Source: Promineifilum sp.
GTDB taxonomy: Bacteria > Chloroflexota > Anaerolineae > Promineifilales > Promineifilaceae
Direction of reading: 5' to 3'
Assembly (NCBI GenBank): GCA_019454405.1
Contig: JACFOH010000001.1
Coordinates: 82,564 to 121,839 of the forward strand
DNA length: 39,276 bases
The notes under the pieces were generated by a model that saw nothing but the letters and a program-made list of their open reading frames with translations, was not told where the DNA came from and did not search any database. The position numbers and the translations under genes were made by a program. This document shows positions 35,300 to 39,276 of the stretch, one piece after another; position 1 is the stretch's first letter, and each line of letters opens with the position of its first letter.

Positions 35300-36703
35300 A
35301 TGTCTCAAATCGGAACCGCCGCGCAGCCTTTGCGCGTTGCGATTATTGGCGCAGGCCCGGCAGGCTTCTTTTCTGCCGAGCGCCTGCTTAAGGACTCATC
35401 CATGGTCATCGAGGTCGATATGTTCGATCGTCTGCCGACCCCCTATGGCCTCGTCCGTAACGGCGTGGCCCCTGACCATCAAAAGATCAAGTCCGTGACA
35501 GCTTCCTTTGACCGGACCGCCGGCAATCCTCGCTTTCGCTTCTTTGGCAATGTCGAGCTCGGTCGAGATATATCCGTCGATGATCTCAAGGATTATTATC
35601 ACCAGATTCTCTATACGACCGGTGCGCAAACGGATCGTCACTTGGGCATTCCGGGCGATAATTTGATCGGTAGCCACCCGGCGACAGAATTTGTTGCCTG
35701 GTATAACGGCCATCCGGATTATCGCGACCTGGAATTCGACTTGTCTCAGGAGCGCGTGGCCGTCGTTGGCGTTGGTAACGTTGCCGTCGATGTCGCGCGC
35801 ATCTTGTGCCGCACCCGCGAAGAATTGATGAAGACCGATATCGCCGATTATGCGCTGGAAGCTCTTAGTAACAGCAATGTGAAGGAAGTCTATATTCTCG
35901 GCCGCCGTGGCCCGGCCCAGGCCGCCTTTACGGCTCCTGAAGCCAAAGAGTTGGGCGAATTGGACGATTGTGATGCTCTTGTTCCGGCTGATGAAGCTGA
36001 ATTGGATCCGTTGAGCCAGGCGGCGATGGCCGAGGCCGATCGAGCCGATGTGCGTAAGGTGGATATTATCCAGGAACTCTCGAAGCGGCATCCGACGGGC
36101 AAGTCGAAGCGACTTCATTTGCGCTTCCTCGTGTCACCTACCGAATTGATTGGTGATGAACACGGCCGCGTCAAACAGATGAAACTCGTTCACAACGAGT
36201 TGTACGCCACCGATGCCGGCTCGATGCGGCCGCGTGCTACTGATCGGACCGAGACATTGGATGTTGGCCTGGTATTCCGTTCGATCGGTTACCGCGGCTT
36301 GCCGCTCCCAGGCGTGCCGTTCCACGAGAGCTGGGGGGTTATTCCCAATAATGGCGGTCGCGTTCAGGGTTCTGATGGGGCGCTGCTAGGGCAGTACACT
36401 GCCGGCTGGATCAAGCGAGGGCCTACAGGCGTCATCGGCACCAACCGACCTGACGCGAACGAGACAGTCGACAACATGTTGAGCGACGCTCGCGAGGGCC
36501 TTGTTTTAACCCCGAGTCACGCCACAGCCGATGAGGCTTTGGCGTTTGTGGGTGAGCGCCAACCGTGCTTCGTTACCTTCCAGGATTGGAAGACCCTGGA
36601 TGAGATTGAGCTGAGCCGGGGCAAAGAGCAAGATCGCCCGCGTGTTAAATTCACTCGTGTGGAAGATATGCTGGAGGCTTTGGGCAAATCCTGCTCAAGT
36701 TGA
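35300..36703 (+). CDS. FprA-type ferredoxin/adrenodoxin-NADP reductase
   Basis: 467 residues. The FAD motif is IIGAGPAGFFSAERL (15-29), then DRLPTPYGLVRNGVAPDHQKIKSV, the family-typical block, and the NADPH motif GVGNVAVDVARILCR around 154-168. VYILGRRGPAQAAFT and RSIGYRG, TGWIKRGPTGVIGTNR near the end are also standard. The enzyme passes electrons between NADPH and ferredoxins or cytochrome P450-type partners. The start ATG at 35300 follows AAGGAGAGG (35282-35290); a longer in-frame extension back into the CBS-pair gene is only overlap. It is followed nine bases later by an RNase H gene. Confidence 0.93.
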   Translation: MSQIGTAAQPLRVAIIGAGPAGFFSAERLLKDSSMVIEVDMFDRLPTPYGLVRNGVAPDHQKIKSVTASFDRTAGNPRFRFFGNVELGRDISVDDLKDYYHQILYTTGAQTDRHLGIPGDNLIGSHPATEFVAWYNGHPDYRDLEFDLSQERVAVVGVGNVAVDVARILCRTREELMKTDIADYALEALSNSNVKEVYILGRRGPAQAAFTAPEAKELGELDDCDALVPADEAELDPLSQAAMAEADRADVRKVDIIQELSKRHPTGKSKRLHLRFLVSPTELIGDEHGRVKQMKLVHNELYATDAGSMRPRATDRTETLDVGLVFRSIGYRGLPLPGVPFHESWGVIPNNGGRVQGSDGALLGQYTAGWIKRGPTGVIGTNRPDANETVDNMLSDAREGLVLTPSHATADEALAFVGERQPCFVTFQDWKTLDEIELSRGKEQDRPRVKFTRVEDMLEALGKSCSS

Positions 36704-36712
36704 CCGCGCTTC

Positions 36713-37591
36713 ATGCCTGATGATTCAGAGTTCGTGATCATCTATAGCGATGGGGGGGCCGACCCTAATCCCGGTATCGGAGGTTGGGCGGCCCTGCTTC
36801 GTTACGGCGATCGTGAAAAAACCCTGACGGGTAACGCCCCAAAAACCACCAATAACCGCATGGAGATGCAGGCGGCGATCAGCGCACTCGGTGCACTGCG
36901 CCGTCCTTGCCGCGTCGAGTTCCATACCGATTCGGAATACTTGCGCCGAGGCATCACCGGGGGTGTTGAGAAATGGGCGGCCGCTGGATGGAAGACAAAA
37001 GCCGGGCGCCCTGTTTCCAATGCCGACCTCTGGCAGGAACTTCGCGAACTGGTCAAGAAGCATCGCATCAACTGGTATTGGGTTCAGGGGCATAGCGGTG
37101 ATCCGTCGAATGAACGGGTGGACCGGCTCGCTCGTGAGGCTCGATTAGCCATTACCCCACGAATTGATCTTGAATCTGATGTGCCTCGCCTCTACTTGCG
37201 TGCTTCTTGCAAGGGCAATCCTGGGCCAGGTCGATGGGCGGTTGCCCTGGAATCAAACGGGCAGTGGGAAGAATATTCGGGTGGCGACTCCAGGACGACC
37301 AATAATCGAATGGAGCTGACCGCTGCACTCGAGGGCCTCTTGTTGCTGGAGCCGGGCAGCCGCGTCCAGATATTTACAACCTCGGACTACTTATATCAAG
37401 GTATCACACGATGGACTGCCGGTTGGAGCGCTAAAGATTGGCGCAAGAATGATGGGCAGCCCGTTGCCAATGCTGACTTGTGGCGTCCGCTCGTAGAGTT
37501 GTCCACAAACTATCAACTGGAGTGGGTTAACGCCAAAAATCAGCGGCTCGAAGGTTTGGAGCGAGCGGGCAAGTTGGCGTCTGGAGGCTAG
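36713..37591 (+). CDS. Tandem RNase HI: one active-looking and one inactive RNase H domain
   Basis: 292 residues, about twice the usual size. Domain 1 (about 5-146) has the full RNase HI set: D13 (YSDGG), E51 (NNRMEM), D73 (HTDSEY), H127 and D137 (GHSGDPSNERVD), plus the basic handle. Domain 2 (about 158-290) keeps the fold markers SCKGNPGPG, TTNNRMEL (E201) and the handle-like WSAKDWRKNDGQPVANADLW, but D13 is R163, D73 is T223 and the last Asp/His are missing. It should cut RNA in RNA:DNA hybrids using domain 1; domain 2 may bind hybrid or partner. The start is the ATG at 36713, nine bases after the reductase stop; no clear ribosome-binding site, so it is likely coupled. Confidence 0.9.
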   Translation: MPDDSEFVIIYSDGGADPNPGIGGWAALLRYGDREKTLTGNAPKTTNNRMEMQAAISALGALRRPCRVEFHTDSEYLRRGITGGVEKWAAAGWKTKAGRPVSNADLWQELRELVKKHRINWYWVQGHSGDPSNERVDRLAREARLAITPRIDLESDVPRLYLRASCKGNPGPGRWAVALESNGQWEEYSGGDSRTTNNRMELTAALEGLLLLEPGSRVQIFTTSDYLYQGITRWTAGWSAKDWRKNDGQPVANADLWRPLVELSTNYQLEWVNAKNQRLEGLERAGKLASGG

Positions 37592-37607
37592 GAAAACTTC
37601 AATTCCA

Positions 37608-37635
37608 TTGACAATCATATCGGGCCTGATAAAAT
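37608..37635 (+). promoter_or_regulatory. Promoter of tRNA-Leu
   Basis: Consensus TTGACA (37608-37613) and TAAAAT (37630-37635) with 16 bases between them, ending 12 bases before the mature tRNA. Confidence 0.75.
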
Positions 37636-37647
37636 ACCCTCTACCTA

Positions 37648-37731
<84 letters not shown>

Positions 37732-37756
37732 TACTGCAGGACTGAATCAATCATAG

Positions 37757-37796
37757 ACGGCCCAACTATTAAACTGGTTTGGGCCGTTTTCTTTTT
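37757..37796 (+). terminator. Intrinsic terminator after tRNA-Leu
   Basis: ACGGCCCAA (37757-37765) and TTGGGCCGT (37779-37787) form the stem, followed by TTTTCTTTTT-like sequence. It ends the single-tRNA transcript. Confidence 0.8.
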
Positions 37797-37822
37797 GAGA
37801 AAAATGCCACAAAGGTTATAAT
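37795..37822 (+). promoter_or_regulatory. Promoter of the Ala/Pro repeat protein gene
   Basis: TTGAGA (37795-37800) and a perfect TATAAT (37817-37822), 16 bases apart, about 44 bases before the ATG. The -35 overlaps the tail of the tRNA terminator. Confidence 0.6.
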
Positions 37823-37865
37823 GGAACGGCATTTCGAAGTCGAATACCGGCGAGGGTGATTCTTT

Positions 37866-38933
37866 ATGACCATTTTGATTATCGTTTCTGTTATCTTCCT
37901 GGTGCTGTTAGCGGGAATGCTCTTGGCCTTTCTGTTCACAAGGATGTCTCACGCGGTAACCGATGTTCAAGCTGAGATGGCGTCTGAAGAACGCGCCTAT
38001 AATCCTGGCGTGACATTGGGTCATCGTATCAAGGTTGAATCTGATTACGAAGAACAGTTAAAGCAAGCTCGCCTGGAAGCGGCTAAGGCCGCTGCCGCGT
38101 TGCCGCGTGGCGGGAACTACGGCATTGGTCGTGATGGCCAATCGATGCTCTCTACCGCCGGGAAAAATATTGATAAGGATCCCATAACCGCCGTACGCAT
38201 CGCGCGTTTTCATGGGTGGGATGGCGCGCGCAGCGGCGCCCCGTCTGCAAGCGCCTCTAATGGTGGCGTTGCTCCGGCCGCTGCTGCTCCCGCTGTTGCT
38301 GTCGCAGCTGCTCCCGCAGCCCCCGCTATTGCTCCGCCCGTTTTAATCGAGATCACCAGCAGTATGTCCCCGGAAGAAGTGCGTAAGGCGCGTGTGGCCA
38401 ATGCCAAGGCGCAGTCGGCCTATAACAAGGCTCTTAAGGCTGCGGCTTCCGGCGCCCCGGTTGCCGCACCGGTTGCGGCTGGTGTGGCTCCTGCCGCGGC
38501 GGCTGCGCCGGCTGCCGCTCCCGTCGTCAATATCGCCCCTCCCACGCTCATCGAAATTACTGATAGCATGTCCCCGGAGGAGGTGCGCAAGGCGCGTGTG
38601 GCCAACGCCAAGGCTCAGTCGGCTTACAATAAGGCCCTCAAGGCGGCTGGTGTTGATCCGGCTGCGCTCAAGGCTGGGGCTGTCGCTGCCCCTGCTGCCG
38701 CCCCAGTTGCCGCTCCTGCCGTCGAAGCGCCTGCCGCTCCGGCCCCCGCTGCTGTTGCCCCTGCCGCCTCGGCGGTTCCGGCCGGCATCGCGCCGCCCAA
38801 GCTGATTGAGATCACCGACGATATGTCGCCTGAGGACAAGCGCCAGGCGCGCGTGGCTAATGCCAAAGCGCAATCGGCTTATAATAAGGCCCTCAAGGCT
38901 GCCGGTATTGATCCGGCATCGCTCAAGAAATAG
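37866..38933 (+). CDS. Membrane-anchored Ala/Pro-rich protein with three copies of an unrecognised 39-residue repeat
   Basis: 355 residues. One N-terminal membrane helix (2-24) is followed by a charged, coiled-coil-like stretch (30-80). Residues 80-154 are a Gly/Ser/Ala region. Then three near-identical blocks occur at 155-193, 223-261 and 308-346, each IAPPxLIEIT, two variable residues, MSPE, then KARVANAKAQSAYNKALKAA or close to it (the third has DKRQARV in place of EVRKARV). Ala/Pro/Val-rich linkers separate them. The repeats look like short helical hairpins; I do not recognise the family. The topology of the helix is not certain. Ribosome-binding site GAGGGTG, own promoter and terminator, so it is a single-gene unit. 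Confidence 0.9.
   Translation: MTILIIVSVIFLVLLAGMLLAFLFTRMSHAVTDVQAEMASEERAYNPGVTLGHRIKVESDYEEQLKQARLEAAKAAAALPRGGNYGIGRDGQSMLSTAGKNIDKDPITAVRIARFHGWDGARSGAPSASASNGGVAPAAAAPAVAVAAAPAAPAIAPPVLIEITSSMSPEEVRKARVANAKAQSAYNKALKAAASGAPVAAPVAAGVAPAAAAAPAAAPVVNIAPPTLIEITDSMSPEEVRKARVANAKAQSAYNKALKAAGVDPAALKAGAVAAPAAAPVAAPAVEAPAAPAPAAVAPAASAVPAGIAPPKLIEITDDMSPEDKRQARVANAKAQSAYNKALKAAGIDPASLKK
38328..38903 (+). repeat. Three in-gene DNA repeats encoding the 39-residue module
   Basis: Copies at about 38328-38444, 38532-38648 and 38787-38903. They share long stretches of nearly identical bases with mostly third-position changes, so the copies are fairly recent or kept similar by selection or gene conversion. 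Confidence 0.85.
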
Positions 38934-38971
38934 TGGTCCTGAGAGTTCACCTCATTTTCAAAGAAACGATG

Positions 38972-39001
38972 CGGCCGGAGGTTTGTTCTCCGGCCGTTTT
39001 T
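38972..39001 (+). terminator. Intrinsic terminator after the Ala/Pro repeat protein
   Basis: CGGCCGGAG (38972-38980), loop GTTTGTT, CTCCGGCCG (38988-38996), then TTTTTCTT. Confidence 0.85.
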
Positions 39002-39031
39002 CTTATGCAAGCGTAGGCTGATAATTGTCTT

Positions 39032-39276
39032 GTGAAGCGACTGATTCGCATCGCCCTCATCGTCGCCGTTTTTCTTGCTATTGTCTATGGCGTCACACAA
39101 TTTATGCGCCTGGTTGGCGACATAAGAGATCCGCGTACTGGTCAGTACTGGCAATGGGCCAGAGGCAGCGAATCAACCCGGGCTGATCTTGTTACAGTTC
39201 AACGCGATGCCTGCCCTGGAGCGCCCTTTATCTTGCCCGCCGATGGCTTTATCGGTTTGCTATATGCCGATAGCAG
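39032..39276 (+). CDS. N-terminal part of an anchored extracytoplasmic protein, possibly an M23-like peptidase, cut off by window edge
   Basis: A frame opens at the GTG at 39032 and stays open to the last base (81 codons). The first residues (KRLIRIALIVAVFLAIVYGV) are a signal anchor, followed by a soluble stretch with ARGSESTRADLV and CPGAPFILPADGFIGLLYADS. The last part resembles the sequence before the catalytic domain of some Chloroflexota M23 metallopeptidases, but the zinc motifs lie outside the window, so this is a weak guess. An in-frame ATG upstream at 39005 is followed by a stop after three codons, so the GTG is the likely start. Confidence 0.55.
   Translation, partial: MKRLIRIALIVAVFLAIVYGVTQFMRLVGDIRDPRTGQYWQWARGSESTRADLVTVQRDACPGAPFILPADGFIGLLYADS

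Noticed and set aside
38328..38903. Repeats at 38328-38903 as a CRISPR or mobile element
   Set aside because: The repeats are in frame, encode a conserved peptide block and vary mainly at third positions, so they are protein repeats.

Overview
The window looks like chromosomal DNA of a Chloroflexota bacterium, most likely from the Anaerolineae/Caldilineae side (filamentous Promineifilum-like lineages). This is inferred from overall character: moderately high GC, many 'XXX-PPXPTXTPT' secreted linkers, LysM and glycoside-hydrolase secreted proteins, an LCP-family envelope protein, a bifunctional homocysteine methyltransferase/MTHFR and an FprA-type reductase. No rRNA is present to place it firmly. 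Gene density is high, the genes have similar composition throughout, and I see no insertion sequence, prophage, CRISPR array or plasmid origin. It reads as ordinary core-plus-envelope chromosome rather than an island.

Layout. 1-1600 (minus): a truncated family-3 solute-binding lipoprotein translationally overlapped with a membrane-anchored glycosidase-like protein. 1700-8300 (plus): a GDP-deoxyhexose reductase-like epimerase joined to TlyA, then LepA, two tandem sugar-type methyltransferases, and rpsO. 8588-12240: pnp (with an RGG-rich tail) and a secreted DsbA-cyclophilin fusion lipoprotein ending in a strong terminator. 12263-15597: an MGH1/GH63-like glycosidase, an endonuclease/exonuclease/phosphatase (EEP) protein and a GT2 polyprenyl-phosphate glycosyltransferase in one close-packed unit. 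moaA (minus) lies divergent from an LCP protein (plus). 18000-21512: the homocysteine methyltransferase/MTHFR fusion and zwf, the latter with a clear operator-like dyad. 21524-25706: a UvrD-like helicase (minus) divergent from a second anchored glycosidase-like protein. 25706-29721: a renalase-like flavoprotein, a SanA/YdcF protein, a MOSC protein, an EamA transporter and an SDR. 29823-31700: pyrG with an intrinsic terminator in its own leader, an apparent attenuator. 31723-34733: cystathionine beta-synthase (minus) divergent from a LysM-glycosidase. 34858-37591: a CBS-pair protein, an FprA-type reductase and a tandem RNase H. 37648-39276: tRNA-Leu(CAG), a membrane-anchored triple-repeat Ala/Pro-rich protein, and the start of another anchored protein.

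Themes. Envelope and carbohydrate work recurs: three clan GH-A-like secreted proteins, each held at the surface in a different way (N-terminal anchor, C-terminal helix, or LysM), an LCP protein, a SanA-like protein, GT2, an MGH1-like enzyme and nucleotide-sugar enzymes. Core functions are translation and RNA (LepA, TlyA, S15, PNPase, tRNA-Leu), CTP synthesis, homocysteine partitioning (remethylation by the YitJ-like fusion versus transsulfuration by CBS) and NADPH supply (zwf, FprA).

Most worth a second look: (i) the pyrG leader, where a 16-bp terminator sits just before the RBS and an upstream segment repeats its 3' arm; (ii) an RNase HI with a second, catalytically dead RNase H domain; (iii) the three-repeat Ala/Pro protein of unrecognised family; (iv) a DsbA-cyclophilin fusion; (v) a TGTCATWAT element recurring in three promoter regions; (vi) several genes whose -10 box lies 2-7 bases before the ATG, suggesting leaderless mRNAs. 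I did not find a clear new multi-gene defence or mobile system here.
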